Positions 21,674-33,877 are shown, numbered from the stretch's first letter. The stretch: DNA of 64,000 bases from Heloderma charlesbogerti (GCA_026122225.1 JANEZZ010002062.1:434001-498000), one strand, 5' to 3'. Translations and numbers: made by a program. The notes: generated by a model not told the origin, from the letters alone.

Positions 21674-22754
21674 ACTAACTATTAGCAAGACTACAAAAAT
21701 GGTCAGTTTGATCATTGCTACTGTGTGTGTGTGTGTGTGTGTGCGTGCGCGCATATTCAGATATTTGAATTGACAACACTGGCCTTGTAACATTGCTACA
21801 CAGTAGTTCTTAAAACAGCCCAGCAAGGCAATATTATCACTTCCAATATTAGTACAGTGGGGCTCCCTGCCTCTCTTCCAATCCACAAAAACTGGATCAG
21901 GTTAAGGGCGGTGCGTGCACACTTCCCTCCTGTTGCAAGGTGGCGTACACAACCAAAGTGAGATAACGTTTTGAAATACATCTACAACTCCTATCACCTT
22001 GTGAGGCTTGTGCCCTAAAAGGTGACCTAAACAGATCTTAAACAAACCAATACTTTAAATCTGAGTACATGGGCAGAATCTCCCCATAGGAAAGAATGTG
22101 TTTCCTGAAATGTGCGATACATTTCAAGCTGAGAGCTCCCTGGTTGGACATCCGACGCAATGTGAGAAGTGTATGTGCTCTACTACTCAAGTTGTGTTCA
22201 GTCTATATTTTCTGTAGGGAAACAGTAATGTGTGAAGTGACCTGAGAATAGTAATATCTTTATTTTAATCTATGGTAAAAAAATGTTTGGCTGCCTTTCA
22301 GGAAAAAAAAATGCTCAAGGCAACGTACAATAGTATTTAAACTCATCGCAATAAACCAACCCATAAACCATCCAGCAACGTATAAACAATATAGATACAG
22401 CACATAAAAGATGCAGCAGCTCAGTAGAGATAAGCAAGCACTTTGCTATAAATGTTCACATGCAAAACTCAGGGAAGTACATTTCTTGTATGCAGGGTCA
22501 CAGAGATAAGAGCATGAGCATTGCCATATTGGATCTGACCATTAATACTTCTAGCCCAGCACTTTGTCTCCGATGGAGGCCAGCCACAGGACTCTGGGAA
22601 GCTTATGAGCAGGGAAAGGTGATGATAACCACCCGCTGTTGTTTGTCCCCATCACTTAATAATCTTAGGGACAACTACCTTGGAAGATGGAGGTGCCGTG
22701 CTAGACGTTTGGTCTCTCAGCTCACTGATTACATCAGAATATAGCACTTAAAAC

Positions 22755-22836
22755 ATTGAAGCTGCACACCTTCCTGGGAGTAAGCCCCATTGAACACAGT
22801 GGACTTACTTCTGAGTAAACATGCATAGAGTTGGGC
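22755..22836. mobile_element. GCAATCCTATGC-family repeat copy
   Basis: CTGGGAGTAAGCCCCATTGA and GTGGACTTACTTCTGAGTAA form the inverted core. The right end is AACATGCATAGAGTTGGGCT. Confidence 0.65.
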
Positions 22837-23805
22837 TACCTGGTGTTTTCTTGTTCTCTTTTTAATTGGCTTTATTGGGTGAAGGATGCGCCAGGTGTCG
22901 TTACCAGCTCAAAGCCCTTGGGGCAGAGTATATTGGAGATCCCAGTGATTAAATTTTCCTTGCACCTTGCAAAAGCTGCTGATCTTCCACTATGTAAAGG
23001 AATTGTGCAATCAAGGGAAATGGCACTTTAATTTGTACAATTACATTGTTCCCCTTTGGGAGGTGTGGAGATGACAACAAAATTCAAGCAGTGTAGCGAC
23101 CGAGAGTTGTGTTGGGGCATTCAGGAAGTCCAGCCACTCATCTTGGGTCTTGGCATGCGGGCGTGCATAGATCAGTGGTTAGGGAAATGCACTCTGCACA
23201 TTTTCTGTTTCTCTGTGTTATTTGCCATAGCACTTTCTAGAGTCAGAAAAAAGAAACTGTAATTAAGCTGCTCCTCTCTCTCTTCCAGGTTGCCTATATG
23301 GCATTCCTTTAAATCCCACTTTTTCTGCAAAGCCTTTACTCCTCACCCATTACAGAAATATAGCCTAAGAACATGTAAGTGCATTTGCACCTATTCTTCA
23401 CCGGTTACCCTTGTCTCTGTCTGCTACCTCTCCCTCCGCTAAGCTTCTTTAACCTTAGTTTGGCATGACGACTCAGTTGAGCATTTTGCACTTTATGTGT
23501 CTCCCATTCATTTCAATGGAGCTTGTGCAGGAGAGCTTCCCTATGGGCTGTGTGTCCCGGTTTTGGGGGGTGTTTGCATGTTTGTGTAGTAGCAGTGCTG
23601 TGTATGCTCTGTACTGACCCCTCCCCCAACCCCCCAACCTCAGCTCGAAGGAGCAGAATCCTGTACTGTGTATAAATTATGCAACCCCATCACATTTGGC
23701 CGTCTTGCATAACATATTCTGATTCTGCTGGGCAGAGGCACTGAAGGAGTCTCCCGCATCCTCCGACCACCAGTAATCTTATTCCAGCAAGCTCTGTAAG
23801 AGAGC
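22837..23805. other. Non-coding, nothing recognised
   Basis: No exon, RNA gene or transposon terminus was identified. Sequence upstream at about 22270-22420 has the look of a decayed reversed LINE tail. Confidence 0.35.
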
Positions 23806-23943
23806 CTGTGCAGTGTCGTGGCTAAGAGAGTGAGCTATATAAAACTGGGAATCCCTGATTTGAGTCTTACCTCTGCCACAACCTCACTAGGGGAATATAC
23901 TCAAGTCACTCTCTCTTTCCCTCTGTCCTAGGATGCTGCATGG

Positions 23944-23976
<33 letters not shown>

Positions 23977-24060
23977 TGATAATGATAATGGCCTGCTTTA
24001 CACGGTAGTTATAAAATCACAACAAGATCTAGTATAAGGCGACTCCTTATGTTCCTATGA
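23806..24060 (+). mobile_element. Decayed tRNA-headed SINE with (AAT)n
   Basis: GTGTCGTGGCTAAGAGAGTG and GATTTGAGTCTTACCTCTGC follow the order of the SINE at 18594, but diverged. An (AAT)n array lies at 23947-23983. The segment ends GACTCCTTATGTTCCTATGA. Confidence 0.5.
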
Positions 24061-24625
24061 TCATGTATGTGAAGCTATTCAAACATTTGAAAGAAAGTAC
24101 TATGTAAGTCAGGGGTAGGTGATGTGACACTCGTGGTCACCAATGTGGTCACCTTCCGTAGCATCTGCCAAGATGCCTGATCCTGTCTACTTTTTAATTT
24201 TTTTTTAACAGATAGCACATTTCCTTACTGGCAGCTGGTATTGCTGTGAAACAGGTTTCTGTTGCTGCTGAAAACTGTGGGTTCAAAGGAGTTGTTTAGT
24301 ATGCTGGGCCTCAGAGACCAGCTGTGCCTTGTACTCAAGTGTTTTGGGCAGGTTACTTGACCTTTGCTATGCCTTTCGTGGCAGCCATTTTGTGGTGGTG
24401 CCCAAGTCAGTTTCTCAAATTGCCAAATGTACTCATCTGTTACGTACTTCCGGCTGGAAGTCAGCCTCATTCAACTCAATGGGACTTGTAAGCATACATA
24501 TCTAGGGTTACGCTGTAACTCACTCTCCAGCTTCTGGGATTTCACCAGCAGCTCAACCCTATGCACGTCTGCTCAGTCGCAGATCTAGAACTGACTCCCA
24601 GGTACAGTGTGTGTAGGATTACATA

Positions 24626-25295
24626 CCAAGTCAAGTTGGGTTTCTTTATACACCACTTTTCTGGAATGACTACACTCGAAGTTGGTTCAAAAGAGAAGTA
24701 AATACAACAGTATTCCAAGCGTTTCCCATTTACTTTCAAGTATATCTTTACAACCTTAAGGACTAGAAAGTTGCTGCTATTGCTCTTCTTTTTAGAGGAC
24801 ATTAAATTTCTTGGGGAGGTTAATTCTGTGCTGCATACCCCATTCTGCACTTGCATGGAATTGCTGCATACATACAGCCCTGATGGTATGTCTCATGGGC
24901 AGAGACAGCGCCGCTTCACTGGCATTCAGTGAAGTGTTAAATATTCAAAGAAATGCTGTTCTGGAGGAGTTCACTATGCAGCCCATTGGCTGCAGAGAGG
25001 TGGCGCGTGAACAGAATCTACGTGGTTGATGGTGCCTGAATCCCAACCAGGAGTGGCATTTTGAGTACAGCCACTCTAGGACAGCAATCATCTATGTACT
25101 GAGTGGATTCTAGTCAGTGGTACAGCTAGGTAATTTTAGACTCTGGCATTAATGGTCCTGTGCCACCACCCCTTTAGATGGTCACATGTATTGCTTTGGT
25201 AGTGAAGCACACAGCAAACATTTCCCTTCTCTCCACCCCATTCCTGCTCTTGCCATTCCATATTTACAACTGCTTCTACAGAACAGATATGTTAA
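24626..25295. other. Non-coding, nothing recognised
   Basis: Just left (about 24455-24625) there is a diverged copy of the GCAATCCTATGC repeat with CAATGGGACTTGTAAGCATA. No gene was seen. Confidence 0.35.
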
Positions 25296-25505
25296 AGCAG
25301 GGCCGGCCCAACCATTAGACAGAGGGACTGTGTCAGGTGGCAGATGCTAGAGGACAGCAGCAAGGTGCTGAAGAACAGAGCCATGGGACCGATGCAGCCT
25401 GTCCTGCACCCTCTAAGCTGGCTTGTTGCCCTAAGGTTTGGTGGAAGACGCTGTCCTTCCTATTGGCAGTGTGGAAGCAAGATGGCTATATGCTACCTCC
25501 AGTAC
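25296..25505. mobile_element. Possible hAT-like repeat (CAGGGCCGGCCCAACC)
   Basis: Begins with the hAT-like terminus CAGGGCCGGCCCAACCATT. The body yields a 64-codon open frame with no similarity that I recognise. No right terminus is visible. Confidence 0.35.
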
Positions 25506-25509
25506 AAGA

Positions 25510-25685
25510 GGCAGTGAGCCTATGTACATAAGTTTCTGAGGAACATGGGCGGGAGGGTGCTATCGCACTCACATCCTTCTTGTGGGTTTCCCAGGGGCAG
25601 CTGGTTGGCCACTGTGAACAGAATGATGGACTAGATGGACCCTTGGTCTGATCCAGCAGGGCTCTTCTTATGTTCTTATGTTGTT
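25510..25685 (+). mobile_element. Interspersed repeat ending TTCTTATGTTCTTATG
   Basis: Contains GGACTAGATGGACCCTTGG, TGATCCAGCAGGGCTCTTC and a tandem TTCTTATG tail. A second copy is at 27925-28115. It is probably a retroposon 3' end; the family was not identified. Confidence 0.6.
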
Positions 25686-25689
25686 GTTG

Positions 25690-26788
25690 TTATTTATTTA
25701 TTTCATTTCTATACCACCCAATAGCCGAAGCTCATGTTCTTATGTCTAGTTGGCTTCTGTATGTAAAATGGCAGGGAAGAATTATATCCAGCATTATATA
25801 ATGCTGGCCCAGCATTAGAGCTAAGCAAACACAAAAACACTCTTGGCTATGGTAAAAACAACAACAGCAGCAAAACTCTGAGCATGTGCAGTTTCACAGT
25901 TTAAACTCACTTGAATCATAGCCCTGTCATGACTACTAGACTAAAACAGAGTTTGCTTCTGCTACCCTGACACTAAACACAATTACTTGGGAAGACTCAT
26001 GATTTTGTTGTAGAGAGGGATATTATTAAAGTAAATGAGCATCTGTGTAACTATGTACTTGCCTGACCAGTCAGCCCCTGACTCTAAAGTGTTTTTAAAA
26101 CATTAAGAAAGAAAGGATGCTGAAGTGAGCAGTGTCAGCCCCGGTGGTCTCCCTTATGCTCATGCCAGCCCAGGTGCTGCGGCTGGGTTTGTTTGTGCTC
26201 ATCCCCTGCCATTCTTTAGTGGTCATCTGCCCCCCCCCCCCGGGCTGCAGGGCCCTGGAGTTCAGTCCCATGGTCCAACCCTACTGGCACCACTGATTCT
26301 AGCAGACAAAAGGGGGAGGAACCAGGCAAGGCTGTGCTTTGGAGGGAGCCTCTTCTTCCCAAGTGGCGCATGTCTTGAGACAAATGTCTCCTTGACTTTG
26401 CCCTTGCTGTCGGCTCTGAAGCACTTTAAACGCTCATTCTGTTTTTTGTCCCCCTCGGCTGCCTCGCCGCTTGCCTTCCACCTTCTTGGGCTAATTGAAA
26501 AGATAGCGGCCCCAGATTACAGCCTTGCTGTGTAAATTGCCCAGGATGGGAGGCTGACTTGACAGCTGGCAAGGGAGATGCTCTGGCCAATGAATCAATC
26601 ACGAGGCTGTGGAACCAGAAAGTGCTGCTCGGAGCGACGTCGCCCGATCCACCTTGCCGTGGCTTGGCCAAGGTGATTATTATTCACATAAAATGCAGGC
26701 TGGAGAATGCGTGATGCCATAATCCAAGTTGTCATGAACGTTGCCATGCCTTGGATACAGCACTGGGGCTGGACCAAATGGTATAATG
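25690..26788. other. Non-coding; candidate conserved element at 26.48-26.73 kb
   Basis: The interval 26480-26730 is free of recognisable repeats and rich in AT-core motifs such as CCAATGAATCAATCACGAGG and GGTGATTATTATTCACAT. Such sequence looks like a regulatory element, but this rests on appearance only. The 136-codon open frame at 26125-26535 has no recognisable domain. Confidence 0.35.
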
Positions 26789-26923
26789 CAGCCTTCCCTA
26801 CCTGGTGCCCTCCAGATGCTTCGGACTACAACTCTCAGCATTCTTGATTATTGGCCCTGCTGGCTAGGGATGATGGTTGTTGAAGTCCAACACATCTGGA
26901 GGGCACCAGATTGGCGAAGACTA
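26789..26923. mobile_element. Palindromic hAT MITE with perfect TSD
   Basis: GTATAATG occurs exactly at 26781-26788 and 26924-26931. The arms carry GGACTACAACTCTCAGCATT and GATGGTTGTTGAAGTCC. Confidence 0.93.
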
Positions 26924-27043
26924 GTATAATGAGTGTTATGATTATTCATTGTTATTTATGAAGTGCCCCGTGTTGTGCTAGGCTATGCACAAGTGGAAAC
27001 CAAAACATGCACAGCACCTAGCACAATAGCTTATGGTCCAACA

Positions 27044-27188
27044 CAGCCTTCCCCAGCCTGCTGCCCTCTAGATGCATTGGACTGCAACTCCCATCATTCC
27101 CAGCCAGCATGAGCAGTGGCCATGCTGACTGGGAATGGTGGGAGCGGCAGCCCAACAGATATGTAGGGCACTGGGTCAGGGAAGTCTG
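27044..27188. mobile_element. Palindromic hAT MITE with TSD
   Basis: The flanks GTCCAACA and GTCTAACA match at 7 of 8. The arms include GGACTGCAACTCCCATCATT and AATGGTGGGAGCGGCAG. Confidence 0.88.
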
Positions 27189-27384
27189 GTCTAACAAAAT
27201 GAGACAGAAAAGAGATAATGAAGGGAAGCAACAATCGAATGAAAACCAATGGGGAAAAACACGCGCGCAAAGTGTGCAAGGTAGAGATATGGTCATTCCA
27301 GAAGCTTGATCATGCATGGTTTGAAATGGACAGGTGAGGTCCAACATAAAATGGCATCCCATCGTGTCAACAGCAGCCTTTCCC

Positions 27385-27530
27385 CCCCTTTTTCATTCAT
27401 TCATTCATTCATTGCATTTCTATATTGCCTTTCTGGAACCATCCAAGGCAGTTTTCCAAAGTTCAGAAAACAAAAATCATAAACACATAAAGACATAGTA
27501 AAACATTAGAAGCAACCTTAAAAGCCTTAA
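27385..27530 (-). mobile_element. Reversed LINE-like 3' fragment with (ATTC)n
   Basis: Starts with an (ATTC)n array at 27394-27413, then GCATTTCTATATTGCCTTTC and CATCCAAGGCAGTTTTCC. The family was not identified. Confidence 0.45.
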
Positions 27531-27699
27531 CTTTTCCATCCCAGTGCTTGCAGCTTGCTTCTAGCACTGGTCTCTATGATTCAGAGGGCAAGAGCACATC
27601 ACTAGCAGCCGCTATTTCTTGCTCTGTTTGCCAGAGTACTGTCGTACCCTCTTAGAGCCGGTTCTCACAGTTCCACTCCTGCCCACCAGAGCCGTCTTG

Positions 27700-27910
27700 A
27701 CCGTTGCTAGGTATTTTATTTATTTTTGCATTACATGTAGTTCTTGCCTTTCCTCCAAGGAGCACCATGTAGTGCACATGGTTTCCTCTGCCATTTTATC
27801 CTTCCCCACAACCCTGCGATGTAGATAAGAGCGAGAGATGGTGACTGGCCCAAGGTCGCTCAGTTGAGTTTCATGGCTGACTGGAGATTTAGATGTAGAC
27901 CACCAATTTG
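27700..27910 (-). mobile_element. tRNA-headed SINE, reverse orientation
   Basis: Read on +, it runs from the A/T-rich tail (TTTATTTATTTTTGCATTAC) through CCCCACAACCCTGCGATG and GGTGACTGGCCCAAGGTCGC to a diverged tRNA-like head. Confidence 0.65.
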
Positions 27911-27924
27911 GATGGCCTTAAGAG

Positions 27925-28115
27925 GGGTGAAACAAGGGGTGACCCTCCTTCAGGGGTGTGAGAACATGTGACTTCCTTTGCTTTCCACCACAAGGAACGA
28001 CATGACAATATGGGCTTCCCATTGGGGTATCTGCTTGGCCACTGTGTGAACAGAGTGCTGGACTAGATGGATTCTGTGTCTGATCCAGCAGGGCTCGTCG
28101 TACGTTCTTATGATC
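27925..28115 (+). mobile_element. Interspersed repeat, second copy of 25510-25685
   Basis: Shares GTGCTGGACTAGATGG, TGATCCAGCAGGGCTCGTC and a TACGTTCTTATGAT tail. Confidence 0.55.
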
Positions 28116-28204
28116 TGAAGCTGGGTATGCACTTGGATGGTTGAAGGTAATGTGTATACTGGCCAATGATGTATAGAAAAGAAACAAGCAGCTGAGTTAG
28201 AAGG

Positions 28205-28787
28205 TCTGTGAGGTAGTGTGTTATACTGGTTAGATTAGAGCAGAGGTGCAGAACTTCTTTCAGCCCGAGGGCCAAATTCCTTTTCAGGGGCTGCATTCCA
28301 GTGGTAGGTGGAGCCAAAGGCAAAGGGGGCAGGGCCAAAATACCAGCATGTTTTAGGTTAAAGCTCTTACTGTCAGTAACTAAGCCTTAAAGACTGGCAT
28401 TTCAACCATTTAGAATGTGGGAAAAACTGCACAAAAGCTGGGAAACCACTAAACAATCAGTGATCAGGGGAAAGGGGGTGGAGCAAAGGGAAGGGGACAT
28501 GGCCTTCTGGGGAACCATGGAGGGCTTGATTGGGACCCCAGGAGGAGTGGATTTAGTCCCCGGGCCTGAAGTCCCCTACCCCTGTTCTAGAGTGTTGGAC
28601 TAGGACTGGGGAGTCCCATGTTCAAATCTCCACTCAGCTCTGAGGCTCACTGGGTGAATTTGGGCCAATCACTCTATGCCTTTCCCATCTCACAGGGCTG
28701 TTGTGAGGATAAATGCAGGGCAGCAGAAGAGAACCATGTACACCACCTTGAGCTTGTTGGAGGAAAGGTGGGGAATAAATAAATAAG
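28205..28787 (+). mobile_element. tRNA-headed SINE with L2-like tail, split by a MITE
   Basis: The head (GAGGTAGTGTGTTATACTGG) is separated from the body (GAGTGTTGGACTAGGACTGG, then TCACAGGGCTGTTGTGAGG) by the element at 28241-28584. The tail is GGGGAATAAATAAATAAG. Confidence 0.8.
28241..28584 (+). mobile_element. hAT MITE inserted in a SINE
   Basis: The ends CAGAGGTGCAGAACTTC and GAAGTCCCCTACCCCTG are inverted repeats. The flanks GATTAGAG and TTCTAGAG share only their last five bases, so the duplication is eroded. The internal sequence matches 18424-18997. Confidence 0.85.
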
Positions 28788-29012
28788 TTTCATTCTGTTA
28801 TAAAGCTGTTATAAAACAGTGCCCAGGCCCAACACGTTTCAAGGGAGGACCCTCTTCTCCATGATGGAAAAAGCTAAAATAATGAAGAAGTCACCTCTAG
28901 AAATGCTGAGTCTGGAATGATGCATGTATAATGCTTGCAGAAATTCCTGTGATTGCAGCAGTGCCTTTCCAGTTGCTGTGGGTGTGATCACGGAAATTAG
29001 CTGCAGGTGGTT

Positions 29013-29284
29013 TAGGGTGGCCATGTGCCCTACTTTACGGAGAGCCGGATGGGGCCTTGAAGTTGCCCATCAACAGTCAGCTTCTGAGGAGAGCACCAGA
29101 CATACAGGTCACCTTCTGGTCACATTCTTCCCCACTAGGGTGAGAAGGATTGTGTTTCTATTTCAATTATATTCATTATTTCTAAATTTGCATCTATACA
29201 CATGTATTAGCATGTGCGATTTTTATGCAAGGCTGTGGCCTCTTTCGTTCTCTTTTTTTGGGCGACAGGCAAATGGCCACCCTA
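29013..29284 (+). mobile_element. DNA transposon relic with TAGGGTGGCC ends
   Basis: TAGGGTGGCCATGTG at the left faces AATGGCCACCCTA at the right. The flanking 8-mers do not match. Related copies are at 5722-5977 and 30955-31072. The interior is AT-rich and has no reading frame. Confidence 0.65.
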
Positions 29285-30099
29285 CAGATGACCTCTGTGA
29301 TTCTCTGGGCCACATTTTCTCATGCCACATATGCTTCCCATGAGCTCATTCACAAGCAAGGACATGACGACTTGCATGGGTAAGGAAAGCATTGTGGAAC
29401 CAGCTGTTATTCCACTTGTATCCACATGTAAAGGGCCACTCCATACAATCAGCAGAGTCACGGGGTAAAGGTTTTTCCTGGATTGTACCATTTTAGGCTT
29501 GGGGCAGGGGAGTTTGCATCTTTGAATGCCCTCCCACTCCCTGAATGTAGAAAATTGGAATGTTAGGGAAGGAAGGTTTAGCTTAGCTTCTTCCTTGACA
29601 AGGGCAGCGAGGTGTGTGTGTGTGTGTGTGTGGGGGGGGGGGGTTGTTTTGTTGTTTACGGAGGAGCATTCAAATATGCAAGTCCTCACCTACATGCAGC
29701 CTAAAGTGGTACAGTCCAGGAAAAACGTTATCTCCCCCCCCCCATTCATTATATAAATTGGCCATTAGCTGTGGCTGGAGGATTGCTGGCAGCCTTATGT
29801 GGTGCTCTTTCTGTTTGGCCTGCTTTTTATGGTTTGAATTGGGAAAAATCCTTCAGGAAATTCTCAGGCCATTCCCCACCCCCTGCCCGCATTACTGACT
29901 TAATTTTCTAATGTTTTATCAGCGTGCTTAATTAAAATCCCTGTTCATTCAACAGAACTCAGGGCTTCTCTTTGTTCTCACATAGCAAACATTTGCTGCT
30001 GTGTTCCCCACGCAGTGGGGGCTTGTCAAAGCAAGTGTTCTTTGAAATCCCATACTGGGACTATTTTGGGATGGCTCCTGGCTGGAGACACTTGTATTT
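29285..30099. other. Non-coding; GT/G tract and unique sequence
   Basis: A (GT)n run followed by a G-tract lies at 29610-29642. The stretch 29745-29960 resembles no repeat here and has AT-rich motifs (TTAATTTTCTAATG, GCTTAATTAAAATCC), so it may be a regulatory element. Confidence 0.35.
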
Positions 30100-30310
30100 A
30101 TGTTTTTTTTTTTAATGTAAAAACTAGAGAGCTCAGGACAGTATGCACAGTTTCCCCTCCTTCCACTCTCCATCTTCTCCTCACAGTAATGAGGGGAGAC
30201 TGGCTCAAAGTCACCCAGTAACCTTTGTGGGTGAGCAGGGATTTGAATCGAGGTCACCCTGGAACGAGTCCAACACTGTACCCACCACCATATACTGATA
30301 CTATATGGCC
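30100..30310 (-). mobile_element. tRNA-headed SINE, reverse orientation
   Basis: CTCAAAGTCACCCAGTAACC and GGATTTGAATCGAGGTCACC are the reversed body and B-box region. The L2-like tail is diverged. Confidence 0.65.
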
Positions 30311-30840
30311 GCATCCATGTCAGTGAACCCCGACGGCATACTTTGAGTCAAGGCAGGCCAGAGGTGAGCCCCAGAACTACCTTCCATGCCAGGCTTAAGG
30401 CTTGAGATTTTTGAGGTAATAGCAAACGGAAGAAGGCTGGATCTACAGTGAACACCAGAAACGTACAATGGGTCAACAAACATATTGTGATGCTATTTTC
30501 AGTAAAAGCAGGACATCAGAGTACAAGTGTTGATGCAATGTCTGAACTCAGGCTTATTCAGTAGTATTTCCAATTCAGTAATGAGTAAGAATTGCCACTG
30601 TGATTTCACATAGCATTTCTTATTCTTTTTTGCTGGACATTTCAGCCCTATTTGGGCATTCACCCTCATCACACTGGAGGGCAGGGGGTGAGAATGGGGT
30701 CATGGTCACTAGCCCCACCCCCTCTGCCGCATCCCCATAACCAAACCCTGCCTCCTTCCTTGCGTTGGACAGGGAAGAGCTGGAACAGGGGGCCGCCTCT
30801 GTGAGTCTAGGCGCCCTGTGCAATTTAGGACCCTGACCGC

Positions 30841-30896
30841 ACCTATGGCGGAAGTTGTATCCAACACATCTGGAAGGGACCAGGTTGGGAAAGGCT
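30841..30896. mobile_element. Palindromic hAT MITE, right-arm fragment
   Basis: GGCGGAAGTTGTATCCAACA followed by GGGACCAGGTTGGGAAAGGC. Confidence 0.6.
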
Positions 30897-30954
30897 GGTC
30901 TAGGCTGCTTGGGAAACATGCATGACTCACGATTGCTTCTCGAGTTTATTTTTT

Positions 30955-31072
30955 ATTTATTCTAAATTTGCATCTCTAAATATAAATTAGCATAGGCAAA
31001 TTTTATGCAAATAGGTGTCCTCTTTCATCTTTATTTTTTTTGGTGATTCGCAATAGCCACCTTATTTCTGGC
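30955..31072 (+). mobile_element. TAGGGTGGCC-family fragment
   Basis: CTAAATTTGCATCTCTAAAT, TTTTATGCAAATAGG and GCAATAGCCACCTTA match the right half of 29013-29284. Confidence 0.55.
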
Positions 31073-32849
31073 TAACTGCCTGGTTCTTTATTCTGAGTGA
31101 GAATGAGAATAGTTAACAAACAGTAACAAACAAACAAACAGCCTATAGTTCTAGGTGTGCATACCAAAAACACTTTCCTTCAAAGAAAAAAGAAAGGGGG
31201 GGGGGTTAAAAGGGTAACTTTTTTTATCTATGTTGAAAACATTGCAGTTTTTCAGTTAATAAGTTAATGTCTTATGAGACATGAAAAAGTAACCATAAGA
31301 AATGCGCTTAATAGTCTGTGATGTATTTGCACTTCAGTCTTGCAAATAGCCAAGAGGGGGCCTTTAAACCTTGCTGAGCATCTTTCCTCCTCTCCTCACC
31401 CCGACCCTCAATCTCTTTGTTCTCTCAAAGTGAAATCTGAAATGGCATCTCTAATGTCTGATTATTTTTCTAGCTTGGAAATACAAGAGGTGGGGAGAGT
31501 CTTAAAGGGCAGACTGCAACCCCCATCTTGATGGTTTAGGGAAAGTGTGGGTTGCTTTCCTTGTTCTTTGGCATTATTATGCTTGCAGCACTTCCTTTCC
31601 AGCGGGTGGTGCTCCAGGCCCGATGATGTCATTGGTCCTTCACGTTCTTCCACATGACCTGTTTCCAGCCAGATTTGTGTGACATGGCTGGAGGCAGTGG
31701 TAATTGCTCAAATGCATAAACCAGGACTCTGGGATTGAATTTGCACTCCCTAATCTGATTGTCAGGTGCTGGTTAACACGCCCAGGGCCCTGCAATGGCA
31801 TTAGGGGCTCCTCAGTCATAGCCTGGGAGCTGACCAGGGGAATGCATCTCATTTTCTTCCCTCCATAATGGCCAGTCATTGCCTGGGAAGTGAGTCAGAG
31901 CCAGCTGGGTTGGCCAAGTGGAAAGACAGTCTTGATTTTTAAAAAATGCTGCAGTGTGGCACTTGGCGTGTGTGCTTCCGGAACGATGAAGCAGGGGCTG
32001 GTTTAGTTAAAAGCAGGAATGTCATGCACAGTGTGAGTGTGTGGGTGGGGACTTCCTCCTAGCCATTTGGAGGCTGTTTCACATCCCTCTTCCCTTCAAA
32101 GGAAGGACAACAGAGCTGATGAGGCCTTTAGTAGTGGCTGCAGTCAGCAGCAACAGGGAGCGCTGGCTGGTCCAAAAGTAGCAGCAGCAACAATTCAGTC
32201 CCTGGAAATCCCAACCAGCTCCAAGCACAGCAAAACCCAAGCTCCCTTAGCCCGTGGTGTAGTGGTACTTTTTTGAAGTGCAGGTGCTCATCGTGATAGT
32301 CTCTATAGCCATCCCCCCAAAGCGAGTCGCAAAATGCAGGCAGCTGTGTTGCTCCTTATCAACAAAACAGTTCTAGCAGTTTTCATCTCAACTGGGAGCA
32401 GATCTTTTGTAAAGCTAACGGGTCTTTATTGCCCATTCAAGACCAAGCCACCCCCAAAATACTTTGCATTATAACAAGGGACAATCTGTTGTTATTGGGA
32501 AAATTCATTTTTCCTCCCAGCTCCTGTGAGGATTTCAGCTCAACTCAGAGGGAACAGGGAATTTTGCGGTGGGTGGCAGGTGACAGTGGTGCCCCTGCTA
32601 ATAAAAAAATCCTGGCGCTGCGTCCCTGCGAGCCCTGACTCCACTACACCATTGCTCTTAGCAATTCCTAAGTCGGATAAGGTTAATATCTCGGGGCCCC
32701 GTCTTGTACAGGATGTGTGTATGACTTGGAAGATACGTGCCAAGTGTAGTTTGAAATCAAGATGTTTAGGCTGTGGATTTAACAACCTAGAAATGCTGAC
32801 ATTCATGGGCGGTGGGGATGATAGCCCTCCTTTCTGCTACTCCTTACTA
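31073..32849. other. Long unique non-coding stretch
   Basis: Almost 1.8 kb with few recognisable repeats; only a poly-G/poly-A patch at 31185-31205 stands out. Open frames here are short, lack codon-level similarity to any family I know, and have no convincing splice borders. Confidence 0.4.
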
Positions 32850-33065
32850 TTGATTGATTGGTTTTAACCCGTCCTTCCTTCAAGGAGCTGAAAGTATTAT
32901 ACATGGTTGCCCCCTCCCCCCAGCCCATTTTATCCATGCAACAACCCTGTGAGGCAGGCCAAGAGGGAGTGACTGGGCCAAGGTCACCCAGTGAGTATCA
33001 TGGCTGAGTGGAGTTTTGAACCTGGTTCTCCCCAGCCCTACTACAGTGCTCCAACCACTATGGAT
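32850..33065 (-). mobile_element. tRNA-headed SINE, reverse orientation
   Basis: Contains CAACAACCCTGTGAGGCAGG, GGGCCAAGGTCACCCAGTGA and GAGTTTTGAACCTGGTTCTC, the reverse order of the 18594 copy. Confidence 0.75.
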
Positions 33066-33749
33066 ATACTGGCATTCTTTGCCGCAGCACCCAGAGCTCC
33101 CCGCCACGTAATAATGGCATGTGTGATGGGGATAAGGAAGACTGTGCAACTTGCTCGGACCCTCTCATCAGCCCATGTGCAGTGGGAGACTGGATGTAGT
33201 GAGTGAGCACCTTGCAGAATGATTCACTCTTAGACGATAGGGTCCTCTCCTGGGCCTGGCCAGCTTGGCTTTTTAAGAGTCAAGGGCATTCTTGGGCATT
33301 CTCAGAACGTAGCATCACCTCTCCCTCTCCCCACATCTGTCCATCACTGTTCAGTAAGTTGAGTCTCTTGGGCCGTTGCCATGGCAATTGAACATGGGTA
33401 GCAAAGCCTGGAAGAGCTCATGGAATCCCTAGTGTAGGAACTCAGCAGACTGGAACGACATCCCACTGAAAACCATCCCCCTTTGGTCATGTATGGGGAC
33501 TCAGCCGAGGGCAGGGACAGAAAGTGTGTGTGTGTGTGTTTGTGTGTGGTGGGGGTGGGGGGAATCTAAGCTGAAGTTCCTCCACACTCCCACAAATATA
33601 TGAATCCTACTTTCCATGCACTTCCTTCTCTGTTGGGAAAGCACCACTGGGGATATGAGAGGATCTCTGCTATTGGAAGCCCTTCCCTAGGTTTCAGTTG
33701 GTCATGTAAATACTCCTGCAACAGAGTAGCCATTATTGACATTTGGGAA

Positions 33750-33750
33750 G

Positions 33751-33791
<41 letters not shown>

Positions 33792-33825
33792 GTTTCTGTC
33801 ATCTCATCTCTTTCTGTCTGTCTCC

Positions 33826-33877
<52 letters not shown>

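Noticed and set aside
26125..26535. 136-codon + strand frame as a possible PDE1B N-terminal exon
   Set aside because: It does not resemble known PDE1B N-termini and is not followed by a donor in the phase needed for the exon at 49164.
29005..29292. 8-bp target duplication for the TAGGGTGGCC element
   Set aside because: Flanks AGGTGGTT and CAGATGAC do not match, so the superfamily could not be assigned from this copy.
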